64,000 nt of DNA from an uncultured Fibrobacter sp. (GTDB lineage Bacteria > Fibrobacterota > Fibrobacteria > Fibrobacterales > Fibrobacteraceae): assembly GCF_947166265.1 (NCBI RefSeq), contig NZ_CAMVDO010000008.1, positions 62,001 to 126,000 of the forward strand. Direction: 5' to 3'. Of the stretch, positions 1-8,381 are shown piece after piece. Each line of letters opens with the position of its first letter. Positions within the stretch are counted from its first letter, which is position 1. The position numbers and the translations under genes were made by a program. A model generated the notes under the pieces. That model was not told the DNA's origin, searched no databases, and saw nothing but the letters and a program-made list of their open reading frames with translations.

Positions 1-775
1 AAACATCGCCGTTAAAATAAGCATCTCCAGTCAAGCTATCCACATTTCCAACCATATTCTTTCCGACAAAAAGATCCCTTCCACTCACACCGTTGTTTTC
101 AGGATTTAAATTGCCACCAACACAGGCAAGATTACCTAAATGGACATTATTACCAGACAAATCGGCATTACCTGTTACAACAAACGTTTGGTCAATCCCC
201 TGCGGGTTTCCACGCCAGTTTCCATTAATAAGAGCTGACGATATAGTCAAATCGCCAGCACCATCATAGGTTCCTCCAAAATAGGCATAGTCAAAGGGAA
301 CCTTCTTTTTCGATTTTCCATTAGGAAGGGCAACGCGATACAGGCCGTCCACATTAAAAATGGCAACTTCAGTATGTCTTGACTTATTAAGAGATTCACC
401 GACGGACAGGATTTTTAATTTATACGTAGAACCACTCGTATTGACACCCGTAAGCCACACATGGTGATTTTGATTCGGACGCTGTAGCGGACGCAGTTGG
501 GCATCCAAGTTCACCGGCATTTCATTTCCGTCAATATACTGTTTTATCAACGCGCCCACATCATTCGCATGGAAAGTCATCCACGCACGGGCATTTTCAA
601 CACCCGCAATAGAATTCTGATACGCTTGTTTTTTTAACATTCGACTTGTGCTGGAAAACCCTTCATGGGAAAGCCATTTCCAGGTCGCTGTTGCGGCAAT
701 TGTTGCCACCAACATAAACAAAAGTACTGCGATTAGCGATACACCGGCTTTATTCAAATTTAAATTATTACGCAT
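1..775 (-). CDS. PilX-like minor pilin / pilus assembly protein (partial)
   Basis: This frame is open from an ATG at 775 to the left edge, so the C-terminus is missing; 258 codons are visible. The N-terminus has a short basic leader ending in Ala-Gly, then a hydrophobic helix (about residues 11-32). This is the shape of a class III prepilin cleaved after Gly, like PilX or GspK-type minor pilins. The usual Glu at mature position 5 is not seen. The rest looks like a passenger domain rich in Gly, Asn and beta-prone residues, with repeated statements resembling right-handed beta-helix or polymer-forming folds (GNADLSGNNVHLGNLACVGG region). It is the last visible gene of a minor-pilin operon, 15 nt after the PilW-like gene. 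Assignment as pilus-related is firm from context; the exact family is inference. Confidence 0.72.
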   Translation of the reverse strand, partial: MRNNLNLNKAGVSLIAVLLFMLVATIAATATWKWLSHEGFSSTSRMLKKQAYQNSIAGVENARAWMTFHANDVGALIKQYIDGNEMPVNLDAQLRPLQRPNQNHHVWLTGVNTSGSTYKLKILSVGESLNKSRHTEVAIFNVDGLYRVALPNGKSKKKVPFDYAYFGGTYDGAGDLTISSALINGNWRGNPQGIDQTFVVTGNADLSGNNVHLGNLACVGGNLNPENNGVSGRDLFVGKNMVGNVDSLTGDAYFNGDV

Positions 776-790
776 AGGAAACCTCTTACC

Positions 791-2224
791 TTAATCCCTA
801 GGACCGTTACTAGGAATTGGAATGATTAGTTCTGATCTTCCTTTCGTAGAAGATCCTCCATTTGCAGCTCCACGACTAACTTGCAAAAGCAGACGCATCG
901 CTTTCACATTCTTTTTATCCGCCTTATGGGCCTCGGCATCAAAGGGAGGATTGCTAAAGCTATAACTTGAGCTAGCAATCTTCTTTACCTTAAGATCTTC
1001 GATGGAAACCTTTCCCTGGTATACAAGCGGCGAAAAACAGGCAAAGGTAAAAGCTAAGCAAACCCCTTCTATTTTTTGGGAGACCGTAAAGCGCATAGAC
1101 CGAGTGCCACTTCCACCATTTATATCAAGCGGAGGAAAGAAAAAGAAATCGTCAATCAACTTCTTACCTTCAACCTTAGGGAAATCACCTGTACTAATGC
1201 TTCTGAAGCCAACCGACATGTGGTCCACTCCAGGAACAAACGCAAGACTTCTGTTCCGAGCATCATTCGCATATATATCGGTCACGCCAGGAGAGTTGAT
1301 TTTAAACGAAATTTCGTATTCCTGATTTTTTTCCAAAGTGAGATTGCCAAAACTTGTACACACATCGCTCCATACCGGTGTTCCCTCGATTGTTTCGTTT
1401 TTTACAGCAAACACCTGGTTAATTTTTTGATTCGGACCATCATAATAATTTTGAGTTTCTCGGTCATAGTTCGAGAAAAAGTTCGATAACGTAAGAGTCG
1501 TTCCCCCAATTCCAACTTCACCGTTTATATTTACAGACTTAAGGCCAACATACTTAGCATCACCGATTCTAGAAACAAAATTGAAATCTGAATGGTCCGG
1601 ATCCGGGGGGAATATTTGAACAACATCATCGCCCACAGCACTTGGTGTCGCAGGAGCAACCTTAAAGGAGTCCACTCCAGTCGCCATATCCATCGTGTCT
1701 AGATCAGATTCGTTCACCCCAGCGCAAGGTTCATCCATACTAGCAACAAAGCCCGTCTTAACATCAAGTAGCTTACAAGTACGCTTGAGCGTTCTATCTT
1801 TAACAAACCAGTTAATCTCTTCCGTTGCTACATAGTACCCCGATTCATCGTACCGCAAGCGACGGAACTTGATATTGCTAAATTTTTCAGTATCAGTACT
1901 AATCAAAAAAGATGAATAATCATCGTTCAGGGGATCCATGTAGACACTTGAGTGCACTTCCCCAAAGGCATCTCCGTATATAGGACCTCCAGCTGCTTTT
2001 CCTGCCTCTTTTGCACTTTTCGTCCCCATCTGTTCAAGGTCGTTCTTAAAAAGCGCCGCAACGCTTTCCGCTTCTTGTGTAGCCTCGATCATTTTTTCGG
2101 TACGAACACGGAATCTGGTGGAATTACTAAAAGCTTCTCCGGCAACAACAACGACAATGCCTACAATCGCCATGTAGACAAGAAGTTCCATAAGGGTAAA
2201 GCCGTCTTTTTTTATGTAATTCAT
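791..2224 (-). CDS. PilW-like prepilin-type N-terminal cleavage/methylation protein
   Basis: A 477-residue prepilin. The chosen ATG at 2224 gives a six-residue leader, then G-FTLMELLVYMAIVGIVVV, a canonical class III signal with Glu at mature position 5 and a single transmembrane helix. The ATG overlaps the stop of the upstream PilV-like gene as ATGA, which supports this start over an in-frame upstream one at 2275 and suggests translational coupling. The remaining 440 residues form a large, Cys-containing periplasmic or extracellular domain with no family I recognise, far longer than the head of a typical minor pilin. By position (GspH/FimT, PilV, PilW, PilX order) it would be the PilW-like member that helps prime a type IV pilus or a type II-like pseudopilus. 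Confidence 0.82.
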   Translation of the reverse strand: MNYIKKDGFTLMELLVYMAIVGIVVVVAGEAFSNSTRFRVRTEKMIEATQEAESVAALFKNDLEQMGTKSAKEAGKAAGGPIYGDAFGEVHSSVYMDPLNDDYSSFLISTDTEKFSNIKFRRLRYDESGYYVATEEINWFVKDRTLKRTCKLLDVKTGFVASMDEPCAGVNESDLDTMDMATGVDSFKVAPATPSAVGDDVVQIFPPDPDHSDFNFVSRIGDAKYVGLKSVNINGEVGIGGTTLTLSNFFSNYDRETQNYYDGPNQKINQVFAVKNETIEGTPVWSDVCTSFGNLTLEKNQEYEISFKINSPGVTDIYANDARNRSLAFVPGVDHMSVGFRSISTGDFPKVEGKKLIDDFFFFPPLDINGGSGTRSMRFTVSQKIEGVCLAFTFACFSPLVYQGKVSIEDLKVKKIASSSYSFSNPPFDAEAHKADKKNVKAMRLLLQVSRGAANGGSSTKGRSELIIPIPSNGPRD

Positions 2225-2799
2225 TTGACTACCCCCGAAACCGTGATAGACTGGTTTGGTTCCGAATTGGAGCATTTAAAGCACCAAAGAACTTTGACAT
2301 CCAGACGTTTCGCATAGACATGCCTAATTGTATCATTATCCATTTCCAAATACTTAGACGTGGTCTTTGCCATATAAGCCGTATCTGGAGAAACCTTTAC
2401 GACCACATCATAGTCGACAGCCATCGTATTTTCGATTATCCCCGGCTGTCCCCTCCATTTTCTGTTGACCTTGATTGTATCGGGTTTTCCCTTTGAAGTT
2501 GCAAGCGTCCAATAAGTCTCGTCAGTAGCATTGTCATGAACCTGTATCAGTTTGTCATTGTTCTCTGTAGACAGACTGGCAATTCCCAAGGCTCCTAAGG
2601 AATCGATGATATTTTGAGCAACCTCAGTCGCCCCATCACGACCGCGAATACGCAATAAAGCGTCATGGTTGCCGGCTTGTAAATTCATAACAGCCATATA
2701 GAGAAATCCAAGCACAACGGCAGCAACCATCACCTCGACAATGCCGAAGCCCCGTTTGTTTTGGAAACCCAAATTTTTATGTAATTTGCCACACACCAT
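2221..2799 (-). CDS. PilV-like prepilin-type protein
   Basis: A 192-residue minor-pilin-like protein. The leader is long and basic and ends at RG, followed by FGIVEVMVAAVVLGFLYMAV: Glu at mature position 5 and a hydrophobic helix, as required for cleavage by prepilin peptidase. The rest is a small globular domain with two Cys near the C-terminus (CFKC) that may form a disulfide or bind metal. It lies 8 nt after the upstream GspH/FimT-like gene and overlaps the PilW-like gene by 4 nt, so the genes are one transcription unit. Role as a minor pilin is inferred from the N-terminus and gene order; the head domain is not recognisable. Confidence 0.8.
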   Translation of the reverse strand: MVCGKLHKNLGFQNKRGFGIVEVMVAAVVLGFLYMAVMNLQAGNHDALLRIRGRDGATEVAQNIIDSLGALGIASLSTENNDKLIQVHDNATDETYWTLATSKGKPDTIKVNRKWRGQPGIIENTMAVDYDVVVKVSPDTAYMAKTTSKYLEMDNDTIRHVYAKRLDVKVLWCFKCSNSEPNQSITVSGVVK

Positions 2800-2807
2800 A
2801 ACACCAC

Positions 2808-3428
2808 CTACAATTCAGTCCAGTTATTCCAATTGTTGTTCTGTGACCCGTCGTCTTCAACCTTCCACATTGGAATCACTTTTTTTACATTCTTTTTTCT
2901 GATATTCTTATCATTACTAGCGGCACCGTAAATATTCATCGTACCGTACCGAATACAAATGCCACCACTCAAAGGCATCGAGGAAAGTCCTATGTATCGA
3001 TGAGGGTCAAAAGCTTTCATGGATGAGGGACTCAAATCATCGCTTATCCAACTTTTCATTGTTGTCGGGCACCCCTCTCCGCTTGGTACAAATTTTGCGG
3101 GGGAATCGATTCGCAACGAATCAATTTTTCCCTTTGGTTGAGAACAATTTCTCTCTATAGTATCACGATAAACAACTATCTGCTGTAAATCGCTATCAAA
3201 AACTTTCAGACACAGGACTTCGTTGCGCTGAGCAGCCAAAGCCGAAACACGCTCTACAAATGCAGCCGTATTCCTGGCAGCATCCTTGATTCGCGCATTC
3301 GCTACAGCCCGCTGCAAGCCCGCCACCCCTACACTCGAAAGGATCCCCATGATGGACACCACCACCAGGACTTCAACTAGGGTATAACCCGCCTTCATTT
3401 TGCGAGCAGTGCGCATTGCAAACAGCAT
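2808..3428 (-). CDS. GspH/FimT-like prepilin
   Basis: A 206-residue prepilin and the first gene of the minor-pilin operon. The cleavage region is KAG-YTLVEVLVVVSIMGILSSVGVAGL, with Glu5 and a classic GspH/FimT-like helix followed by a polar stretch with ARIKDAARNTAAF, typical of the alpha1-C segment of pseudopilins. The ATG at 3428 is chosen over one at 3449 because AAGGA lies 7 nt upstream of it. The C-terminal part has the Gly-Ser-Gly-rich beta pattern of GspH heads and two Cys. Minor pilins of this type start pilus assembly in the inner membrane; whether this one serves adhesion, motility or secretion cannot be told here. Confidence 0.82.
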   Translation of the reverse strand: MLFAMRTARKMKAGYTLVEVLVVVSIMGILSSVGVAGLQRAVANARIKDAARNTAAFVERVSALAAQRNEVLCLKVFDSDLQQIVVYRDTIERNCSQPKGKIDSLRIDSPAKFVPSGEGCPTTMKSWISDDLSPSSMKAFDPHRYIGLSSMPLSGGICIRYGTMNIYGAASNDKNIRKKNVKKVIPMWKVEDDGSQNNNWNNWTEL

Positions 3429-3795
3429 ATTCGTATCCTTACACAACATCGTACCAAAGATAATTCATTCGTGAAGGAGACATTCCAAAACGCGTGCCAA
3501 ATACACGCCAAAGGAAGCATCCCCGACACTCTGAACTTAAAATAACTTTTTTTTTACAAAACGTTTCAAAAAAAATAAAAAATAGCGAAATAATGCAAAA
3601 AACTCCTTTTTTTTCGATAAATTTCGCCCTTTTGAATTCGAGTTTTCCTCAAAATTATTCCAAATTGGAATATTCCAGCCTCATACAATCCAGCTTTTAC
3701 ATTTTCTGTAAAACAAGGTAATCCCAATTCTTCTATATTTACTTTGTAATTAACAATGAATTCCTTAGCGGATTCATTTTTGGGAGAGTTAAAAG
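3429..3795. promoter_or_regulatory. divergent AT-rich promoter region with TTCCA/TGGAA half-sites
   Basis: This 367-nt gap separates the leftward minor-pilin operon from the rightward FISUMP lipoprotein gene. It is very AT-rich between about 3535 and 3660. At 3659-3677 there are three alternating TTCCA/TGGAA half-sites, including the perfect 12-nt palindrome TGGAATATTCCA at 3666-3677, which looks like a regulator binding site. The ribosome-binding site for the lipoprotein is GGGAGAG at 3781-3787. A 78-codon minus-strand frame here has no coding character and is not annotated. Confidence 0.45.
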
Positions 3796-5859
3796 ATGAC
3801 AAAAAGGCTTACGCTACTCATGGTAGCCAGTTTCCTTTATTTTACCGCCTGTGGTGATTCCACATCCGGTTCCGGCCCAGACAGCCTGACTTATGTCAAT
3901 GAGGACGGCGAAGAAATCTCGATTGACGTGTCCACCGGCAGCTTCAAGGACCCCCGCGACGGAAAATCATACAATACCGTCACCATCGGCGAACAGACCT
4001 GGATGGTCGAGAACCTGGCCTATTCCGGAGGAGGAGACTCTCCTTCCGATGAGAAGTACGATTGGACATCCGCTCAGAGCGCCTGCCCCGAAGGTTGGCA
4101 CCTATCTCAGACAAAGGAATGGCTTGAACTATTCAAAGCTCTCGAAAAGGTTTACGGAGATTCCGCCGGCTGGGCACTCAAATCGACCAGCGGCTGGGAA
4201 AGTGACACGACCGACGGAGAAGTGGTCAGCGGTAACGGCGGCAACATTCTGAATTTCGACATCAAACCGACCGGAATTTGCAGAGGTTCCGACTGCCGCT
4301 ACCAAGGCAAGATGGCCGGGTTCTGGACCATGTCAAAGGTAGACCGCGACGGCTACGCCGACTATATCCGTTTCGAAAGGGACCCGAGCTGGCATTCCAA
4401 CGACATCTACAGAGATGCAAGATTGCACGTCCGCTGCGTGAACGACAAAGGCACTATCTTTGAATCGCTAGGCAAGTGCACCGACGAAAAGGAAAGTTCC
4501 GTCGGTGAGCATAAATCCTCATTTTACATTTGTAAGGATGGCTTCTGGGAAACCGCAAACCTGGAGCAGAAGCTTAATTTTGCCATTGGCGAATGCAACG
4601 CAGAAATCGCAAACCAGCGGTTCATGCTGCAGGACACGAGTTTCCTGTGCGAAGCATCAGAATATTCAACGATCGTGTACCCGACACCGGACGGACCAGG
4701 AGAAATCGGCTATACCACATCCTATCATTGGATATACACCCCCAAGGACACCATCCTTAAGGAATGCGAAATTGCAGGAGATACGCTCTGCCAATATATC
4801 GACTCCACCTTCCACTATAGCCTGGGATACTGGTACGAAGCCAACATCAACGAAGTTAAAAAGTGTGACAGCACGATAAACGGCGAGATGGTCTCCTTGA
4901 ACAAGCAAAAATATGTTTGCCAGGACAATAAGTGGAAGGTCGCCAGCCAAGCCGACGAAGAAGAAGGTCTGTGCGACGCGAGCCGGCAATACGACATGAT
5001 TACCATCGGCAAGGGTGAATTCAATAGCCAGAAATATGTATGCGCCGGAAACCGCTGGTACCCCCTCCAGGCTCCCGAAGATAGCCTCGGACTTTGCACC
5101 AACAACGGAGAAAAGGGAACTTACAGAGGACAGGAATTTATCTGTAATACAAGCGAACATATCTGGTACCACCATTTTACGGATTCCCGCGACAATAGGG
5201 AATACAGGAGCGTCCTTCTGAGAGGCATGCTCGTCATGGCAGAAAACGTGAAATACGGTGGAGACAGCATGTATGTATGGCACGAAGCGATGGCCCTTGA
5301 TGAATCGTGCGACTCGCTCTATTGTGCCGAAGCCGATTTCGACACATCGGGACATCAGGGAATATGCCCCGACGGATGGGAGCTCCTCACCGCTTCTGAA
5401 GCAAGTAACCTGCTCGATTTCTACGCCGTTCCGAGCATATATACGTCATCGTCTACCGATGACGACTACCACTCGGCGCTCTCAAGGAATGGGTGGCCAA
5501 GGCCCCTTGGCAACAACAGGTCCGGATTAAACTTTACCCCCAACAAAATTGACACTGCATACGCCATGGAAACCTATGTCATCAGCTCTTCCTCTCACAG
5601 CATGGAAATCGGCACCAGGTCGACAGGCGAAATCGAATATATCGAGTACAACGCCTCCACATGGATTTCCAAGGAATCAACGGGAAGCTGGTCATGGCCG
5701 AACAAACCGGGAGACAGAAGCACGATCGCCTACCAGTTACATTTTCACCAAACCGTGTACTTTGTCGGCACCTACGATTTTAGCGAGTCTATGTCACCGA
5801 GCTCGGATTATAAGAAGAAATCAAAGGCGCCTGTCCGCTGCAAGAAAAAACTGCTGTAA
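3796..5859 (+). CDS. FISUMP-domain lipoprotein with two FISUMP-like domains
   Basis: A 687-residue lipoprotein. The signal ends in the lipobox FTAC (Cys19), so the mature protein should be lipid-anchored. Residues about 50-215 match the Fibrobacter succinogenes major paralogous (FISUMP) domain as I know it: DPRDGKSYNTVTIGEQTWMV start, ACPEGWHL, SGWE, GFWTMS and a final VRC. A second, more divergent copy occupies about 475-685, beginning DSRDNREYRSV, with CPDGWELLTA and ending APVRC. Between them are about five short Cys-pair units of the form LC-x(n)-Y-x-C-x(n)-W, which resemble a disulfide-stapled spacer. GGGAGAG precedes the ATG. The family is abundant in Fibrobacter and its biochemical role is unknown to me; surface adhesion or carbohydrate contact is only a guess. 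Confidence 0.85.
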   Translation: MTKRLTLLMVASFLYFTACGDSTSGSGPDSLTYVNEDGEEISIDVSTGSFKDPRDGKSYNTVTIGEQTWMVENLAYSGGGDSPSDEKYDWTSAQSACPEGWHLSQTKEWLELFKALEKVYGDSAGWALKSTSGWESDTTDGEVVSGNGGNILNFDIKPTGICRGSDCRYQGKMAGFWTMSKVDRDGYADYIRFERDPSWHSNDIYRDARLHVRCVNDKGTIFESLGKCTDEKESSVGEHKSSFYICKDGFWETANLEQKLNFAIGECNAEIANQRFMLQDTSFLCEASEYSTIVYPTPDGPGEIGYTTSYHWIYTPKDTILKECEIAGDTLCQYIDSTFHYSLGYWYEANINEVKKCDSTINGEMVSLNKQKYVCQDNKWKVASQADEEEGLCDASRQYDMITIGKGEFNSQKYVCAGNRWYPLQAPEDSLGLCTNNGEKGTYRGQEFICNTSEHIWYHHFTDSRDNREYRSVLLRGMLVMAENVKYGGDSMYVWHEAMALDESCDSLYCAEADFDTSGHQGICPDGWELLTASEASNLLDFYAVPSIYTSSSTDDDYHSALSRNGWPRPLGNNRSGLNFTPNKIDTAYAMETYVISSSSHSMEIGTRSTGEIEYIEYNASTWISKESTGSWSWPNKPGDRSTIAYQLHFHQTVYFVGTYDFSESMSPSSDYKKKSKAPVRCKKKLL

Positions 5860-6104
5860 AACGCGGCATACGGCTTTTGACGCCTTCGGCGTCCGTGGCG
5901 GCTCAAAAATGGGTCCGCAAGCGGCCCCGCTTTCTCGCCTTGCACACTTTTGCTATATGGCGCTCCTTCGGAGCGCATATAGCACGGCTCGGTCATGCCA
6001 ATTGGCTTTTGAGCCATTGGCGCGACCCTCGCCTTTTGCTATATTTGTCCCCGCATTAATATGTATGGCGCAGGTTGCGCCACATTAACTAACCGGAGGC
6101 AAAA
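5860..6104. promoter_or_regulatory. cysS upstream region with serial hairpins, promoter and leader
   Basis: No gene here. Four inverted repeats follow one another: GACGCC/GGCGTC around 5878-5892; a 14-15 bp stem with one bulge at 5952-5983 (GCTATATGGCGCTCC arm); one at 5997-6021 (GCCAATTGGCT arm); and GGCGCA/TGCGCC with a 3-nt loop at 6067-6081. The first two may end transcription of the lipoprotein gene, though no clear U-tract follows. TATATTTG at 6040-6047 is a promoter-like element, which would give a leader of about 50 nt carrying the 6067 hairpin just before the GGAGG site at 6095. Attenuation of cysS by this hairpin is a hypothesis. Confidence 0.4.
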
Positions 6105-7559
6105 ATGGCTCTACAGTTCTACAACACCGCATCGCGCAAGAAAGAAGTTTTCACTCTCCCCGAAGGCGTCCCCGCCGTGCGCATGTACTGTTGCGGCCCG
6201 ACGGTGTACCATTTCGCCCATATCGGCAACCTCCGCACCTACATTTTCGAAGACTTTTTGGTGCGTACGCTCAAGTACTACGGCTACAAGGTGAACCACA
6301 TCGTGAACATCACCGACGTGGGCCACCTCACGAGCGACGCCGACTCTGGCGACGACAAGATGGAAAAGGGCGCCGCCCGCGAAGGCAAGTCTGTCTGGGA
6401 CATCGCGAAGTTCTACACCGACGCTTTCATGGCCGACTGGCACCGCCTCAACATCCAGGAACCAACCCGCTGGACGCCTGCCACGCAGCACATCCAGGAA
6501 CAGATCGACCTGGTAAAAACCTTGGAAGAAAAGGGTTACACCTACCGCACATCCGACGGCATCTACTTCGACAGCCTTAAGTTCCCGCGCTATGCCGACT
6601 TCGCACGCCTCGACGTGGAAAACCTGCGCAAGGGTAGCCGCATCGACATGGGCGAAAAGCATAACGCCACCGACTTTGCCCTGTGGAAGTTCAGCCCGAA
6701 GGACAAGAAGCGCGCCATGGAATGGGACAGCCCGTGGGGCGTCGGATTCCCCGGCTGGCACATCGAATGCTCCGCCATGGCCATGAAGTACAACGGCCCG
6801 ACGCTCGACATCCACTGCGGCGGTACGGACCACATCCGCGTGCACCACACCAACGAAATCGCCCAGAGCGAATGCGCCAACGGCGTGCCGTTCGCCCGTT
6901 TCTGGATGCACGGCGAATTCCTGCGCACCGCAAGCGAAGAAAAACTGGAAGACGGCACCACCGAGACTAAGTTCGGCAAGATGAGCAAGTCCAGCGGCGA
7001 ATTCCTGACGGTTTCGCTCCTCATGGACCGCGGCTTCAACCCGCTCGACTACCGCTTCTTCGCCATCGGCAGCCACTACCGCAACTACCTGAACTTCACA
7101 TGGGAAGCTCTGGAAGGTGCGAAGGAAGGCCTCAAGAGCCTGCACAAGAAGACGGACCCGCTGATCGGTAAGGCTACCGCTATCGAAAGCGATGCTGCCA
7201 AGGCGTTCCAGAACGAATTCAAGGAAGCCATCGGTGACGACCTGAACATGCCGCGTGCACTCGGTATCATGAACACGATGCTCAAGAGCGATATCGATGA
7301 CGGCGAGAAGGCCGCCCTGGTGGCCGACTTCGACCAGATTTTCGGTCTGAAGCTCGACGAGCCCCGTGAAGAATACGCCAAGAAGGGCGCAAACGACGGC
7401 GTGGATGTCGCAAAGATCGAAGCGCTGATTGCCGCCCGTAAGGAAGCTCGCGCCAACAAGAACTGGGCCGAAAGTGACCGCATCCGCGACGAACTCGCCG
7501 CCATGAACGTGGTCATCAAGGACAGCAAGGAAGGCACGACCTGGGAAATCAAGGGATAA
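6105..7559 (+). CDS. cysS: cysteine--tRNA ligase
   Basis: Class I aminoacyl-tRNA synthetase of 484 residues that charges tRNA-Cys in the cytoplasm. Visible signatures: the Zn-binding CCGPTVY start (Cys30), HxGH-type HIGN at about 39-42, the GWHIECSAMA Zn ligand region, GGTDHIRVHHTNEIAQ, and the KMSKS loop as KMSKSSGEF. The C-terminal anticodon-binding helical region with ARKEARANKNWAESDRIRDEL is typical of CysS. Length is normal for the family. A strong GGAGG lies 5 nt before the ATG. The gene stands alone between a promoter with a structured leader and a hairpin terminator at 7592-7613. Confidence 0.97.
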   Translation: MALQFYNTASRKKEVFTLPEGVPAVRMYCCGPTVYHFAHIGNLRTYIFEDFLVRTLKYYGYKVNHIVNITDVGHLTSDADSGDDKMEKGAAREGKSVWDIAKFYTDAFMADWHRLNIQEPTRWTPATQHIQEQIDLVKTLEEKGYTYRTSDGIYFDSLKFPRYADFARLDVENLRKGSRIDMGEKHNATDFALWKFSPKDKKRAMEWDSPWGVGFPGWHIECSAMAMKYNGPTLDIHCGGTDHIRVHHTNEIAQSECANGVPFARFWMHGEFLRTASEEKLEDGTTETKFGKMSKSSGEFLTVSLLMDRGFNPLDYRFFAIGSHYRNYLNFTWEALEGAKEGLKSLHKKTDPLIGKATAIESDAAKAFQNEFKEAIGDDLNMPRALGIMNTMLKSDIDDGEKAALVADFDQIFGLKLDEPREEYAKKGANDGVDVAKIEALIAARKEARANKNWAESDRIRDELAAMNVVIKDSKEGTTWEIKG

Positions 7560-7591
7560 GCCCAAACGCAAACCTTGATTCCTTAATTGTC

Positions 7592-7623
7592 ATGGCGGCC
7601 CCCGAGCCGCCATCTCCTTTTTT
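7592..7623 (+). terminator. Rho-independent terminator of cysS, fused to the next promoter
   Basis: ATGGCGGC (7592-7599), loop CCCCGA, GCCGCCAT (7606-7613), then CTCC and a run of T at 7618-7623. The T-run runs directly into TATATT at 7623-7628, the presumed -10 element of the MBL hydrolase gene, whose ATG follows 7 nt later. Confidence 0.75.
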
Positions 7624-7635
7624 ATATTAGGCATC

Positions 7636-8292
7636 ATGAATCTCAAGCCTTTCGTCTTCAACCCCTTCGGCGTAAACGGTTTCGTTTTAAGCAACGACGC
7701 CGGCGACGCCATTTTGATAGACCCGAGCGCCGGAAGTGAGCAAGAGGAACAAGCGCTCGCCCGTTACATTGAACAGAACCATTTGACAGTGCGCAGGCTC
7801 CTGAACACGCACCTGCACTTGGATCATGTGCTAGGGAACGCATTCATCGCTAAGACTTATGGGGTGCAGCCCGAGGCACACGAAGAAGACGCATTCCTTT
7901 TGGATTTGCAAGAAGAACAGAGCCAAATGTACGGACTCCCGATGCGCGAGCCTTCGCCTTCCTTAGGGAACTATCTCGCAGAAGGCGATTCGATAGAATT
8001 CCCTGGCATTAAGCTGCAAGTGATTCACATTGCAGGCCACTCCCCCGGCGGCCTCGCGTTTTACTGCGAAAAACCGGGCGAAGTCAACGGCCAAGCGAAT
8101 GTGCCGCCGCTCCTGTTCCCCGGCGATATCCTATTCGCAGGGAGCCGCGGACGCAGCGACCTCTTCGGTGGCGATGATCATGCACTTGTCACCGGCATCA
8201 AGAACAAGTTGATGACGCTCCCGAAAGAAACCGTCGTATTCCCCGGACACGGCCCGATGACAACCATCGGCGATGAAGCGAGATGGTATTAA
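7636..8292 (+). CDS. MBL-fold metallo-hydrolase (glyoxalase II-like)
   Basis: A 218-residue metallo-beta-lactamase-fold enzyme. The metal-binding motif is HLHLDH (residues 59-64), followed by GHSPGG (third His), the bridging Asp in FPGD and the last His in FPGHGPMT. No transmembrane segment or signal, so cytoplasmic. The set of ligands and length match the small hydroxyacylglutathione-hydrolase-like (GloB/YcbL) subgroup, which cleaves thioesters; the true substrate cannot be set from sequence. There is no Shine-Dalgarno site; TATATT lies 7 nt before the ATG, so the message is probably leaderless. It is followed by an 89-nt gap holding a palindromic repeat. Confidence 0.9.
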   Translation: MNLKPFVFNPFGVNGFVLSNDAGDAILIDPSAGSEQEEQALARYIEQNHLTVRRLLNTHLHLDHVLGNAFIAKTYGVQPEAHEEDAFLLDLQEEQSQMYGLPMREPSPSLGNYLAEGDSIEFPGIKLQVIHIAGHSPGGLAFYCEKPGEVNGQANVPPLLFPGDILFAGSRGRSDLFGGDDHALVTGIKNKLMTLPKETVVFPGHGPMTTIGDEARWY

Positions 8293-8293
8293 A

Positions 8294-8346
8294 TGCCACA
8301 GGTCCCTGAGCCTGCCGAAGGGCGTGGCAATAAGGCGGGGATGACA
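8294..8346 (+). repeat. palindromic GGATGACA-family element (composite)
   Basis: TGCCAC and GTGGCA arms (8294-8299 and 8324-8329) enclose a GTCCCTGAGCCTGCCGAAGG segment, followed by a partial copy ending GGCGGGGATGACA. It lies between the MBL hydrolase and acyltransferase genes. Confidence 0.6.
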
Positions 8347-8381
8347 AATAGAAGCGCGAGAATGGCTACAGCGGAAAAGAA

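Noticed and set aside
3566-3802. 78-codon minus-strand frame in the divergent promoter region
   Set aside because: AT-rich, no ribosome-binding site, and it would overlap the lipoprotein start.
6111-7571. 486-codon frame antisense to cysS
   Set aside because: Low-complexity Val/His/Glu-rich translation, with cysS fully supported on the other strand.
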